DNA of 44,131 bases from DATMBF01 sp035559595 (GCA_035559595.1 DATMBF010000014.1:1-44131); one strand, 5' to 3'. Numbered from the stretch's first letter, positions 32,052-40,911 are shown. Translations and numbers: made by a program. Notes: a model not told the origin generated them from the sequence alone.

Positions 32052-32584
32052 TGCTTCGCTCTGAAGTCTATTATGATGTTGAGACACAACTCTCTGCCGA
32101 AGAGGTCGGCGGATGGCAGAATGTGCATCTCATGCGTGTCTCTGTCGCGATCACCTGGAGTTCCGTTGACGGATTTCTTCGTTGGGAGGAAAAAGATGTT
32201 CCGGCGATGATCGATCATCTCTCGCGTTTTGACCGCATTGTCAGTTTTAATGGAGATGGATTCGATTCAAAGGTTCTGAGTTCTTACGGCAGTGTTGCGC
32301 TCATCAACATGAAGTCCTTCGATGTTCTTTCCGACCTCAAGGCCAAAACTGGCCACCGCCTCACGCTCGAATCGATCGCGAATGCCACACTTGGCGCTGG
32401 AAAGTCGGCGGACGGGCTTTTTGCTCTGCGATGGTGGAAAGAAGGGAAAGTCGATCTCATTGCCGAGTACTGTAAGCAGGATGTCCAGATGTTAGTCGAT
32501 ATTGTGGAGTTCGGGCGGGACTTTGGGTATGTTTATTATCGTGACCGCGAAGGGAATCCGCAAAGAATTAACGTCCAGTGGTAG
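32051..32584 (+). CDS. Predicted DEDDy-type 3'-5' exonuclease (YprB/RNase H-like)
   Basis: A protein of 177 residues with an RNase H-like exonuclease fold. Exo I is YYDVET (D9, E11), Exo II lies in IVSFNGDGFD, and Exo III is EYCKQDV, a Y-x3-D arrangement typical of DEDDy members. Related domains (RNase_H_2, YprB type) occur alone or fused to helicases. No helicase or second domain is present here. The ATG overlaps the cstA stop by one base (TGATG). A terminator candidate follows at 32586, so this is probably the last gene of the long plus-strand run. The substrate is unknown. Confidence 0.78.
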   Translation: MLRSEVYYDVETQLSAEEVGGWQNVHLMRVSVAITWSSVDGFLRWEEKDVPAMIDHLSRFDRIVSFNGDGFDSKVLSSYGSVALINMKSFDVLSDLKAKTGHRLTLESIANATLGAGKSADGLFALRWWKEGKVDLIAEYCKQDVQMLVDIVEFGRDFGYVYYRDREGNPQRINVQW

Positions 32585-32585
32585 T

Positions 32586-32608
32586 GGCCCCACGTGCTGT
32601 GGCCTTTT
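32586..32608 (+). terminator. Weak intrinsic terminator candidate
   Basis: GGCC (32586-32589) pairs with GGCC (32601-32604), with AC/GT pairing inside and CC bulged, followed by TTTTG. The stem is short, so confidence is moderate. It lies just after the exonuclease stop. Confidence 0.4.
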
Positions 32609-32730
32609 GTAGAATCTTCAACGAGATATTCCATCCGCTCAAGCCAAAATCAAGGGTTTCCTTTTCCCAATGCTGGCATGTGAATTGACCTGATAGGGGT
32701 GACTCTCGACACAAAACGGAGGCAACCCCC

Positions 32731-34680
32731 ATGTCAGCCACAGTCCTGCCCCTCAGAAGACCTAACGCTCCCGAGCGGACCAGTGCACAAAAGCTGCGTC
32801 AGGACTTCTCTCCTGCCAGTCTCTTCGAACAGGTTATTCACCTTGCTCCCGACATCATTGTCATTGTTGATTTGCGGGGACGCTTTTCCTTCGTTAATGA
32901 CCGATCGATGGAGCTCACCGGCTTCACGAGAGACGAATTGGTCGGTTCCAGCGTGGACAAAGTGATTGACCCCAGAGACGTTGCCCGAATCCGACGCTTC
33001 TATCTGCGCCAGTATGTGCGGCGGAAGGAGCGAACCTATTTGGAGCTGCCGATCCGAACAAAGAATGGCAAACAGATGTGGCTCGGTGTTACTGTTGTGT
33101 TACAGCATGTGTACCGGATTCCGGCGTTCATTGCCATCGCTCGTGATATTTCGGATAAGAAAAGGGCGGAAGACGCTTTGGTTGAGAGCGAGCAAAAGTA
33201 TCGGGAGCTCTTTAATCATGCTGTCCAAGGCATGTTTCAATCCACGCCTGATGGAAAGCTTGTTTCTGCCAATCCTGCCCTGTTGAAGCTTCTTGGCTAT
33301 GATACGCTGGAAGAGCTTGCGGCAGTGGATATCAGAGACCTCTATGTCAATCCCGTCGATCGTGAGATTCTCGCTGCGATGCTGAATGAGAAAGGATATT
33401 GCGCCGGCGTCGAGTTACAGCTCAAACAGAAGAACGGGAGGGTGATAACCGTACTGGAGCATTCGCGTGCGATTCGAGATACTTCAGGCAAGGTGAAGCT
33501 CTATGAAGGGATTCTTGAAGATATTACCTTTCGAAAAGCGCATGAAGCGAAACTGCAAGAGTTGTTTGAGGCGCTGCAACGATCGGAGCGCGAATTGAAA
33601 GAGCTCAATGCGCAGAAAGACAAACTCTTCTCCGTTCTCTCTCATGATCTGCGATCGCCCTTCAGCAGTATCCTTGGGTTTGTTGAGATTCTGTTGAATG
33701 AGGCGGAAAATGTCACTGCTGAGGAGCGGCGCGAGTTTCTTCTCTACATCAAAGAGGCCGCAAACAGTCAGCTCGCCCTCGTGAACAGACTGCTCGAATG
33801 GTCTCGACTGGAATCCAACCGGGTGAAAGTCGATATCAAGGATACCGACCTTTCCGAACTTATTGCACGCAGCATTATCGGATTGATGGGATTGGCCCGC
33901 CAGAAAGGCGTTTTTGTACATTCGACCATCACACGAAAGCTTGTCGTCGGCGTGGACGAACAGTTGATGATGCAAGTCTTTACCAATCTGATTTCCAATG
34001 CTCTCAAGTTCACGCCAACGGGAGGCGAAGTACGAATCGAGCTGACGGAAGAGACGGGAGATGCGCTGAAAATTGCTGTCCGCGATACGGGCATAGGAAT
34101 TCCGAAAGAGGATCTCCCAAAACTCTTCAAGATCGAAGAAAAGTATTCGCGATTAGGTTTGAGTGGAGAGAAAGGAACAGGGCTCGGATTGCCAATGTGT
34201 GCAGAAATCATGCAGTTGTTGAACGGAAGCATTACTGCCGAGAGCGAAGTCGGCGTCGGCACCTCCTTTATCCTTACCTTCCCAAAGCCGGCGAAACTCA
34301 ATGCAAAAGAAGTGTTAGTGGTTGATGATGACAAAGGGGTGAGAGTTCTTCATTCCCGGCATGTCAAACAGCTTCTCCCGGATGCAACGATTCACCAGGC
34401 GGCAAATGGGAAAGAAGCCCTCGAAATCCTCGAAAGACATAATCCATCACTGGTTCTGTCCGATTACTCCATGCCAGAAATGGATGGTCAAGAGCTCGTT
34501 GCAAGAATGCGGGGGAGTGATCAGTGGAAGAACATTCCGGTCATCATCATTACCGGAATTGATTCTGTGGGAAGCAGAGAGAAGCTCCTGGCGGCCGGAG
34601 CCAATGAGGTATTGTCAAAACCGGTGAACTTCAGAGAGCTGAGTCAAGTTCTTGCCAACGTTCTTCAAAGGGCCGCCTGA
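32731..34680 (+). CDS. Hybrid sensor histidine kinase (PAS-PAS-HisKA-HATPase-REC)
   Basis: A protein of 649 residues without membrane segments or signal peptide, so a cytoplasmic sensor. PAS domains lie at about 28-142 (FEQVIHLAPDIIVIVDLRGRF-like start) and 150-270, then a coiled-coil linker. HisKA has the phospho-accepting histidine in SVLSHDLRSPFSS (H305). The HATPase has the N-box FTNLISNALKFTPTGG, G1 DTGIGIP and G2 GTGLGLPMC. The C-terminal receiver domain has VVDDDK, the phospho-accepting D578 in LVLSDYSMPEMDG and the lysine in LSKPVN. CGGAGG is eight bases before the ATG. No response regulator or histidine phosphotransfer gene is beside it, so the output partner is elsewhere. PAS ligand is not apparent. 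Confidence 0.95.
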   Translation: MSATVLPLRRPNAPERTSAQKLRQDFSPASLFEQVIHLAPDIIVIVDLRGRFSFVNDRSMELTGFTRDELVGSSVDKVIDPRDVARIRRFYLRQYVRRKERTYLELPIRTKNGKQMWLGVTVVLQHVYRIPAFIAIARDISDKKRAEDALVESEQKYRELFNHAVQGMFQSTPDGKLVSANPALLKLLGYDTLEELAAVDIRDLYVNPVDREILAAMLNEKGYCAGVELQLKQKNGRVITVLEHSRAIRDTSGKVKLYEGILEDITFRKAHEAKLQELFEALQRSERELKELNAQKDKLFSVLSHDLRSPFSSILGFVEILLNEAENVTAEERREFLLYIKEAANSQLALVNRLLEWSRLESNRVKVDIKDTDLSELIARSIIGLMGLARQKGVFVHSTITRKLVVGVDEQLMMQVFTNLISNALKFTPTGGEVRIELTEETGDALKIAVRDTGIGIPKEDLPKLFKIEEKYSRLGLSGEKGTGLGLPMCAEIMQLLNGSITAESEVGVGTSFILTFPKPAKLNAKEVLVVDDDKGVRVLHSRHVKQLLPDATIHQAANGKEALEILERHNPSLVLSDYSMPEMDGQELVARMRGSDQWKNIPVIIITGIDSVGSREKLLAAGANEVLSKPVNFRELSQVLANVLQRAA

Positions 34681-34690
34681 GGCGGTTCTT
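34668..34690. terminator. Hairpin over the convergent gene ends
   Basis: AAGGGCCGCC (34668-34677) pairs with GGCGGTTCTT (34681-34690) with two G-U pairs on the plus strand; the kinase stop TGA is the loop. It lacks a good T-tract, so a transcript-end or protective role is only possible. Confidence 0.4.
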
Positions 34691-35768
34691 ACCGCCCTGC
34701 ATCGGCAACCTTCGTGCGCTCGGTGGGAACAACGTTGAATGTGTGCAGTAATCCGTCGACCTGGATAATCAACTTCTTCTTCTCGACGCGTGGAGCAAAA
34801 ATTGACCCGTCCAGCATGTAGATTCTCTTCGTCTCTGCATCGTAGAATGTGTAGTTGATGAAGGGCCCACCCCCGCTTTTATCGCTGAATCTCCAATTCC
34901 CCCTCATTTCATAGGCAAATCGCCCAAGGAAATCTACAGTTTGAATTTCGAGATTGTAGGGGGCGATTTCCACATAGGCGTTATCATCGGTCGTCTTGAG
35001 GAACTTTTTTGTGAGAGCATCACGTAAACGGATGACGAATCGGTCCGTGAGCGTATCCGGATTGGCGTTGTCGATCCAGTGAACCCAGATCCATCGTTCC
35101 ATGTCTGCCGGATTTGCGCGACGAATCCAGAAAAATCGCTCTTCGGATGAATCAATAGCCACCCAGTAGTCATGCTGAATCGTCATACTCCAACCAAAGC
35201 GCCTTGCGAGCGATTCTTCGATCTCTTTCTTGTGGTAGCGACGTTCGGCTTCAATGGCGGCAAGTTCTCGCTTCAAGGACATCCTTTTGAAGTAATAGAG
35301 GAGATCTGCTGCCCTGTGCCGCATCGAGACTTGGAGGGTGGAGATTGACGGACTGGCCATGAACATCGTCAGTTGTCCGCGGGCTCGGGAGTCATATTTC
35401 ACAAAGAAGAACTCCTTTCCCTCCTCGACAAGGGCCATTACCGTAGAATCCAACGCCTGCTGAACATAGGTTGAGACTTGACCTCCACCGTCGAGAGTTC
35501 CTACAATCAATCGGTTCTTGTGTTTTTCGAATTCTCGAAACTGCTCCATCGGGGTCCAGCGCAGCTTGAACCAGCGCTCGGGTATCGGTGTGAAAACGGT
35601 GTCTTCAAAGACATCACGAAAGATTGCTTCCGACGAATACCATACAGCGCTGTCGGCGAAGACGATAATCTCATCATCCTCACCGACCGCTTGGGTTTTG
35701 CCAATTTCGCATCCATTCGTGAGAAGGATAAGGAGCAGGAACAGCAGAGAACCCAGTCGTCGAATCAT
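34689..35768 (-). CDS. DUF4837 family lipoprotein
   Basis: A protein of 359 residues with a signal peptide (MIRRLGSLLFLLLILL) and a cysteine in LTNGC that is probably lipidated. The remaining sequence fits DUF4837, a family known mainly from Bacteroidota and relatives: an early EIIVFADSAVW strand, GWSMTIQHDYWVA in the middle, and the paired WIWVHWIDN and YEMRGNWRFSD segments. No function is known. The ATG at 35768 has GAGG eight bases upstream; an in-frame GTG at 35777 is less likely. The gene follows the polyprenol-kinase-like gene closely and ends convergently with the hybrid kinase gene, only eight bases apart. Confidence 0.8.
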   Translation of the reverse strand: MIRRLGSLLFLLLILLTNGCEIGKTQAVGEDDEIIVFADSAVWYSSEAIFRDVFEDTVFTPIPERWFKLRWTPMEQFREFEKHKNRLIVGTLDGGGQVSTYVQQALDSTVMALVEEGKEFFFVKYDSRARGQLTMFMASPSISTLQVSMRHRAADLLYYFKRMSLKRELAAIEAERRYHKKEIEESLARRFGWSMTIQHDYWVAIDSSEERFFWIRRANPADMERWIWVHWIDNANPDTLTDRFVIRLRDALTKKFLKTTDDNAYVEIAPYNLEIQTVDFLGRFAYEMRGNWRFSDKSGGGPFINYTFYDAETKRIYMLDGSIFAPRVEKKKLIIQVDGLLHTFNVVPTERTKVADAGR

Positions 35769-35778
35769 AAGCAACACC

Positions 35779-36501
35779 TCACATCACAGAGGAGAGATCG
35801 ACGTTCGGGAGAAGCCAGAGATACAATCCCCACATCACGGAGCCAAAGCTGAGGGGGACGGAGAGGTTATCGTCGATCTCGGTGGACAGTGACTCCGCGA
35901 TCGTAGCAACGATTGCCGCAATGGCGGCCACGATGTACTCCATCGGGAGGCCTTGAACTTTGGGCGCGACAAGGATGACCAGAAGTGCAGAAAGAAAAAA
36001 GGCAATTGCCCCTTCGAGGCTCTTGTTGAAGAATGGGCGTTTTCCAAAGCGGCGCCCGACGAGCGCGGACGTTGAGTCGGAGATAATAAGAACGGCAAAG
36101 GCGTTGATGGTGACAATCTTCGGAAAGATGAAGACGCAGAGACAGGCAGAGAGCAATACATTGGTCGCTCCGTTGAGGCGTTTTCTCTCTGCATTCTGTT
36201 CGTGCCGGCGGAGCAACCAGCCGAACCAACGGTAGAACCATTGAGCCGTCGGAGGGTGATAATACCGTGCCAGATCAACAACGAGAAAGGCAACTGTGAC
36301 CGGCACAAGAAGTGTAAGCGCCTGCTCCTTGGTTATGAACGCATAGATGATGGGGATCGAAAGGGAGCAAAGATGGATCCCCTTCCTGATGATCTCGGAT
36401 TTGTAGTCGATGGTCGCGCTGGTGTGAAGCGCTTCAGGTGCCTTGGAAGATGCTGCCGGAGATGTGCTCGTGAGCCTGTTCCCTTCCCACGGTTGGGTCA
36501 T
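35779..36501 (-). CDS. Polyprenol/diacylglycerol kinase-like membrane protein (SEC59/DGK1/VTE5 type)
   Basis: A membrane protein of 240 residues with about seven hydrophobic segments after a polar N-terminal stretch of some 30 residues. It belongs to the CTP-dependent dolichol/phytol kinase-like family, a branch of the CdsA superfamily: SDSTSALVGRRFGKRPF is the conserved nucleotide/metal-binding region and KSLEGAIAFFLSA follows it. The family phosphorylates long-chain isoprenoid alcohols or diacylglycerol using CTP. The acceptor here is unknown; the polyprenyl synthase and the UbiA protein in the window make an isoprenoid alcohol attractive. The ATG overlaps the ftsH stop as ATGA. Confidence 0.82.
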   Translation of the reverse strand: MTQPWEGNRLTSTSPAASSKAPEALHTSATIDYKSEIIRKGIHLCSLSIPIIYAFITKEQALTLLVPVTVAFLVVDLARYYHPPTAQWFYRWFGWLLRRHEQNAERKRLNGATNVLLSACLCVFIFPKIVTINAFAVLIISDSTSALVGRRFGKRPFFNKSLEGAIAFFLSALLVILVAPKVQGLPMEYIVAAIAAIVATIAESLSTEIDDNLSVPLSFGSVMWGLYLWLLPNVDLSSVM

Positions 36502-38576
36502 GATCCCTTCTTCGTGCGAGAACTGTCAGATGCCTGCGTTTTGGTTTCCTCGACGATTTCCGGCTGTCCGTTCTTGCGTCTGTCCATGGGGGGAAGCTGT
36601 TCACCCTTGATCACTCTGTCGATTTCCTCCGAGTCGAGAATCTCCCGCTCGAGCAACGCTTCTGCTAAGCGATGGAGTGTCGAGACGTTTGTCCGAAGGA
36701 TCTTTTCTGCCCGTTTCATCCCGTTGAGCACAATCCGTTTTACCTCTTCATCGATGGCGATTGCCGTTTGCTCGCTGAAGTTTCTTGATCGTGTGATCTC
36801 TCTGCCGAGGAACAATTCTTCTTCTCTGTTTCCGTAGGCCAGTGGGCCAAGCTTGTCGCTCATTCCCCACTCGCATACCATCTTTCGCGCGATTTCCGTT
36901 GCGCGCTCGATATCGTTTCCTGCCCCCGTGGTCAACTGATTGAAAATAATCTTTTCTGCTGCGCGACCGCCGAGCGCATAGGTAATCATGGCTTCGAGAT
37001 ATTCACGCGAATACGTGTGCTTCTCGTCGATGGGGAGATACGTCGTCACGCCCAGCGCTCTTCCTCGCGGAATGATCGTCACTTTGTGCACCGGATCCGC
37101 GTCGGGCAGGAATTTTGCCACAAGAACGTGTCCGGCTTCGTGATATGCAGTGACCTTTTTCTCCCGATCCGAAATGATCATCGTCTTCCGCTCCATCCCC
37201 ATCATCACTTTGTCTTTTGCCTCTTCAAAGTGACGCATGTTGACCACCTTGCTATTCTGGCGGGCTGCAAGCAAAGCAGCCTCGTTGACGAGATTGGCAA
37301 TGTCCGCGCCCGAAAGGCCGGGAGTCCCTTTCGCCAGCACGTCAAGCTTCACATCATCACCGAGGGGGATGTTCTTGGTATGGACTCTGAAGATTCCCTC
37401 TCGTCCTTTGACATCAGGTCGGTCAACGACGACCTGGCGATCGAAACGACCCGGCCGCAGGAGAGCAGGGTCGAGGACATCTGGGCGGTTGGTAGCAGCG
37501 ATAATGATCACACCACTGTTCTGCTCGAATCCATCCATTTCCACGAGGAGCTGGTTCAGCGTTTGCTCGCGTTCATCGTGACCGCCGCCGAGCCCGGCAC
37601 CTCGCTGTCGGCCAACGGCATCGATCTCGTCAATGAAAATAATGCAAGGAGCGTTCTTCTTCCCCTGCTCGAAGAGGTCGCGAACACGGCTTGCCCCAAC
37701 ACCAACGAACATCTCAACAAAATCTGCCCCGCTGATCGAAAAGAAGGGAACTCCCGCTTCACCTGCGACGGCACGTGCAAGCAGGGTCTTGCCGGTCCCC
37801 GGGGGCCCAAGTAACAACACGCCGCGCGGAATCTTTCCGCCAAGCCTCTGGAACTTCGCCGGCTCTTTCAAGAACTCGATAATCTCTTGCAGCTCGACCT
37901 TCGCTTCATCGGCACCAGCGACGTCGGCGAATGTCACCTTTGTCATCCCCTCGGTCAACAGTTTCGCACGGCTCTTGCCGAAGGAGAACAATCCTTTCGT
38001 TCCGCCGGCTCCAACCTGCATCCTGCGGAAAATCACCAGCCAGATTCCAATCAGAAGAATCCAGGGAAGGAAACCGACCAGCGCACTCAACCAGGTGTTG
38101 TCCGCTTTGACAATGTTGAATTTCAATCCCTTGGATGTCCATTCTGCAATCAACCGGTCGTCGATGTTCGTGTAGGGGAGGGTGAGGACAACCCGGGTGG
38201 CATTCTTCACCAGCTTGTTATTGCTGGTGACAATCTCCATCGGCGCTTTGAGTTTGCCGTGGAAATCGTAGTCATTCAGGTTGGATTTCTTTATGACCGC
38301 TTCGGCAAATTTGCCGTCGTTCAAGAGTTGTTGGAAGGTCGTGAAGTTGATCTCATGCTCGGTTTCCTCACCCTTCGTGAACGCATACATGATGACGAAG
38401 ACCGCGAGAAGGATTCCAAGCCAGCTCGCGATGACCCTCCCCACCTTGTTCCAGTTGAACTCATCCTCCCTCGACTGCTTTGGAGGCCGTTTCGGGGACC
38501 TCGGAGCATTCAGTCTCCGTTTCTGGTCTCGATCCTTATTCTCATTACCATCTTCATTGTACCACTGTTGACTCAT
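36498..38576 (-). CDS. ftsH: ATP-dependent zinc metalloprotease FtsH
   Basis: A membrane-anchored AAA protease of 692 residues. After a charged N-terminal tail of about 45 residues there are two membrane segments (about 48-65 and 163-184) with a periplasmic domain between. Walker A GPPGTGKT is at 257-264, Walker B IIFIDEID near 312-319, the second region of homology includes AATNRPDVLDPALLRPGRFD, and the zinc-binding HEAGH is at 479-483. It degrades misassembled membrane proteins and short-lived regulators. GGAG lies five bases before the ATG at 38576; a GTG six bases upstream is less likely. The order tilS, hpt, ftsH is the same as in Bacillus and other bacteria. Confidence 0.97.
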   Translation of the reverse strand: MSQQWYNEDGNENKDRDQKRRLNAPRSPKRPPKQSREDEFNWNKVGRVIASWLGILLAVFVIMYAFTKGEETEHEINFTTFQQLLNDGKFAEAVIKKSNLNDYDFHGKLKAPMEIVTSNNKLVKNATRVVLTLPYTNIDDRLIAEWTSKGLKFNIVKADNTWLSALVGFLPWILLIGIWLVIFRRMQVGAGGTKGLFSFGKSRAKLLTEGMTKVTFADVAGADEAKVELQEIIEFLKEPAKFQRLGGKIPRGVLLLGPPGTGKTLLARAVAGEAGVPFFSISGADFVEMFVGVGASRVRDLFEQGKKNAPCIIFIDEIDAVGRQRGAGLGGGHDEREQTLNQLLVEMDGFEQNSGVIIIAATNRPDVLDPALLRPGRFDRQVVVDRPDVKGREGIFRVHTKNIPLGDDVKLDVLAKGTPGLSGADIANLVNEAALLAARQNSKVVNMRHFEEAKDKVMMGMERKTMIISDREKKVTAYHEAGHVLVAKFLPDADPVHKVTIIPRGRALGVTTYLPIDEKHTYSREYLEAMITYALGGRAAEKIIFNQLTTGAGNDIERATEIARKMVCEWGMSDKLGPLAYGNREEELFLGREITRSRNFSEQTAIAIDEEVKRIVLNGMKRAEKILRTNVSTLHRLAEALLEREILDSEEIDRVIKGEQLPPMDRRKNGQPEIVEETKTQASDSSRTKKGS

Positions 38577-38585
38577 ACTCACTCC

Positions 38586-39155
38586 TTATGCGCCCTGCTT
38601 CCCGTCGGACTGGCCCGGCACAAGCCGGTAGATTGACCTCAAGTTACGAACTTTTTGCGCGTAGTCCAAGCCATAGCCGATAACGAAATCGGGAGGGATC
38701 TCAAATCCAACATAATCAATCGGGAAATCGATTTTCGCTACCTCTTTTTTAAACAATAGTGTAACAACCCGCAGGGATTTCGGGTTCTCGCGCAGAATCA
38801 GCTTTTTGATAAAGGCGATAGAGAGGCCCGAATCGACGACATCTTCTACGACAATAATATCCCGCCCTTTGACTTCACAATTGAGGTCCTTCAGCAGCTT
38901 GACCTCGCCAGAAGAAATCTTTGCGTCGCCGTAGCTGGAGAGTTTGAAGAAATCGACCTCGCAATCGATGGTGATTTGACGGATAAGGTCGGAGAAGAAA
39001 ATGAACGCCCCGTTGAGAACTCCGATGAAGATGGGGATTGTTCCGGCGTAATCCTTGTTAATCTGTGCCGCCAACTCTTTGACCCGTTGCTGAATCTGCT
39101 CTTCGGAAATAAACAGTGCAAAACGGTCGCTGTTGACGACAATCTCGTTGTTCAT
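38586..39155 (-). CDS. hpt: Hypoxanthine phosphoribosyltransferase
   Basis: A type I phosphoribosyltransferase of 189 residues. The PRPP-binding motif VVEDVVDSG is at 102-110; the flexible-loop region LSSYGDAKISSGEV and the purine-specificity region near FVIGYGLDY are as in HPRT. It makes IMP or GMP from hypoxanthine or guanine. The ATG at 39155 overlaps the tilS stop by four bases; the longer open frame upstream is inside tilS and is not used. It sits between tilS and ftsH, a widely conserved arrangement. Confidence 0.95.
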   Translation of the reverse strand: MNNEIVVNSDRFALFISEEQIQQRVKELAAQINKDYAGTIPIFIGVLNGAFIFFSDLIRQITIDCEVDFFKLSSYGDAKISSGEVKLLKDLNCEVKGRDIIVVEDVVDSGLSIAFIKKLILRENPKSLRVVTLLFKKEVAKIDFPIDYVGFEIPPDFVIGYGLDYAQKVRNLRSIYRLVPGQSDGKQGA

Positions 39156-40561
39156 GCTTGGGGAGGAATTGGTTGGTAGAGAAGTTGGAAGACTCGCTTC
39201 GTTGAGGGGCGCACTTTGAATCGGTCGTCGAGTCGAAGCCCGCAAACCCACACGATGGTTCCGTCTGATTCAAGGACGGGAACGCGCTGTCGGTCGACGA
39301 ACGAGACCTTTCGGTCAGTCAGAAAATCACTAATCTTTTTCCTTGCCTGCATACCCAAGGGGACAAACCAATCTCCATCTTTCCATGTTCTGAGCATCAA
39401 TCGACTCCCCGTCAGGTCGGCGTCGATATACTCATGCGTATGATCGTTCTGGTACATGCTGGGGAGGGTTGACTGTTTCAGTACGGCGAACCGGAATCCC
39501 GGAAACTCGTACTCCCTCCCGACAGTGACTTCTGCTTCAAAATGTTGCCGAAGAATCGGTTCGCCGATGACGAGCCATTCCCTGTCGCGATGTGCTGAAA
39601 CCGACTTCGCCAGGTCAATCCGGTGGCCTGGAGCGTGATGAATGAGGTCATGAAGTGCCTTGACTCGATGTGCCGTCGGTTCGATCTGCAGTTCTCGGAG
39701 AATGGCCAGTAGTACTTCGTCGCGGAGTGTCGGGTCAAGCGATGTGAGCCCGGCAAGAGAGATTCTTGTGCGACCGTCGGCATCGTGTTGACGAATCCGC
39801 GGAAGAAGGGAGTTCACTTCTTCCCCAATTCGTGTGGCCAAAGATCGCATGGTTTCGGCAAGTCGATTCAATGAGAGCACAATATCTGGAAAGCCTGAGC
39901 GTTGAAGTTCTGGAATAATGGCCTTCCGCACACGGTTTCTTCGATATTCGAGCGAATCATTCGTAGAGTCGGAACGAAAGGGAATTGCATGGGAGGAGGC
40001 GTAAGACTCGATCTCCGAGCGATACGCGAAGAGCAGAGGGCGAATGACCGCCATATCGCTTCTCCGCACCGGAATACCGCTCAGACCTCGAATGCCGGCT
40101 CCACGGAGCGCGTTCATGAAAACAGTTTCTGCGTTATCGTTGGCATGATGGGCGGTTGCAAGAGAATGTGCGTTCGTTTGACGGCGAAGGTTCTCCAGTG
40201 TGCTATACCTTAGCCGTCGCGCCGCTTCTTGCTTTCCGAGGTGATGATCTTTCGCATACGAAAGCACATCAACACGGGTTGCGAAGAATGGCAAGCCTTT
40301 CTCGCGAGCGACGTTTCGGACAAAGGCCTCGTCTGCCTCAGATTCATCACCACGGAGCTGGTGATTGATATGGGCGACAGTGAGTGTGAGGTTCCAACGG
40401 AGTTGGATACCGGCGAAGAGGTGAAGCATGACCATCGAATCAACTCCTCCACTGACGGCGAGGAGAACAGAGTCCCCCCGTTGAACAAGCCTATTGCTTG
40501 CCAGAAAGGCCTCGAACCGGTCTTGCAACGCGTCTGAGATAGGGAGCATGGTATGCTTCAT
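39152..40561 (-). CDS. tilS: tRNA(Ile)-lysidine synthetase
   Basis: An N-type ATP pyrophosphatase of 469 residues. The P-loop SGGVDS is at 37-42, followed by AHINHQLRGDESEADEAFV and TAHHANDNAETV. The later TilS substrate-binding and C-terminal domains are present (residues about 230-469, with GLRLDDRFKV near the end). It adds lysine to C34 of tRNA-Ile(CAU) so that the tRNA reads AUA as isoleucine. The start is placed at the ATG at 40561 rather than at a GTG six bases earlier. A tRNA gene with anticodon CAU lies 24 bases upstream on the same strand, a notable placement (see finding). Confidence 0.95.
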   Translation of the reverse strand: MKHTMLPISDALQDRFEAFLASNRLVQRGDSVLLAVSGGVDSMVMLHLFAGIQLRWNLTLTVAHINHQLRGDESEADEAFVRNVAREKGLPFFATRVDVLSYAKDHHLGKQEAARRLRYSTLENLRRQTNAHSLATAHHANDNAETVFMNALRGAGIRGLSGIPVRRSDMAVIRPLLFAYRSEIESYASSHAIPFRSDSTNDSLEYRRNRVRKAIIPELQRSGFPDIVLSLNRLAETMRSLATRIGEEVNSLLPRIRQHDADGRTRISLAGLTSLDPTLRDEVLLAILRELQIEPTAHRVKALHDLIHHAPGHRIDLAKSVSAHRDREWLVIGEPILRQHFEAEVTVGREYEFPGFRFAVLKQSTLPSMYQNDHTHEYIDADLTGSRLMLRTWKDGDWFVPLGMQARKKISDFLTDRKVSFVDRQRVPVLESDGTIVWVCGLRLDDRFKVRPSTKRVFQLLYQPIPPQA

Positions 40562-40585
40562 GGCCACCGGATGAGGATGGCATTG

Positions 40586-40659
40586 TAGCGGGGGAGGGAT
40601 TCGAACCCACGACCTACGGATTATGATTCCGACGCTCTAACCAACTGAGCTACCCCGCC
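40586..40659 (-). tRNA. tRNA with anticodon CAU (probably elongator Met)
   Basis: The minus-strand 74-base sequence folds as a cloverleaf: acceptor GGCGGGG with CCCCGCT (G1-U72 wobble), D-arm GCTC/GAGC, anticodon loop ATCATAA and T-loop TTCGAAT. A73 is present and CCA is not encoded. There are U-U mismatches at 27-43 and 50-64. C11-G24 and the A31-U39 pair argue against an initiator tRNA, and G4-C69/G5-C68 differ from the E. coli-type tRNA-Ile(CAU). Confidence 0.88.
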
Positions 40660-40794
40660 AAGTGAGAAATGAAAAACAAAAAAAGAAACAATGAATAAAG
40701 GAAAAGCCAACAGCAGTTCGGGCTTGCTCGTCCCAGCTCGCAGAACTCATCTTCAAAGGCCCCGGCCGCCGAAGCTTCGAGAGCGTAGCCGGCT

Positions 40795-40821
40795 AAAAAC
40801 AAAAAATGACCGTAACGGTCA
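40795..40821 (-). terminator. Intrinsic terminator downstream of the integrase-core-like gene
   Basis: On the minus strand TGACCG (40821-40816) pairs with CGGTCA (40812-40807) around the loop TTA, extended by two G-U pairs, and is followed by TTTTTTGTTTTT. It lies about 90 bases past the stop at 40912 and before the tRNA gene. Confidence 0.7.
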
Positions 40822-40911
40822 CCCTTTGAACGCCAACGAACGTAGGTCAAATATACGCGAAATGCTCAAGAAATGCAACGGTATCGGGAGGGGTAGTCGG
40901 ATGGGATTCGT

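Noticed and set aside
32670..32690. Sigma54-like site before the hybrid kinase (TGGCAT, then TTGAC)
   Set aside because: The GG element is present, but the -12 GC is GA, and no activator or enhancer-like site is visible.
37017..37814. Long plus-strand open frame opposite ftsH (265 codons)
   Set aside because: Antisense to the conserved AAA and protease domains of ftsH; no motif of its own.
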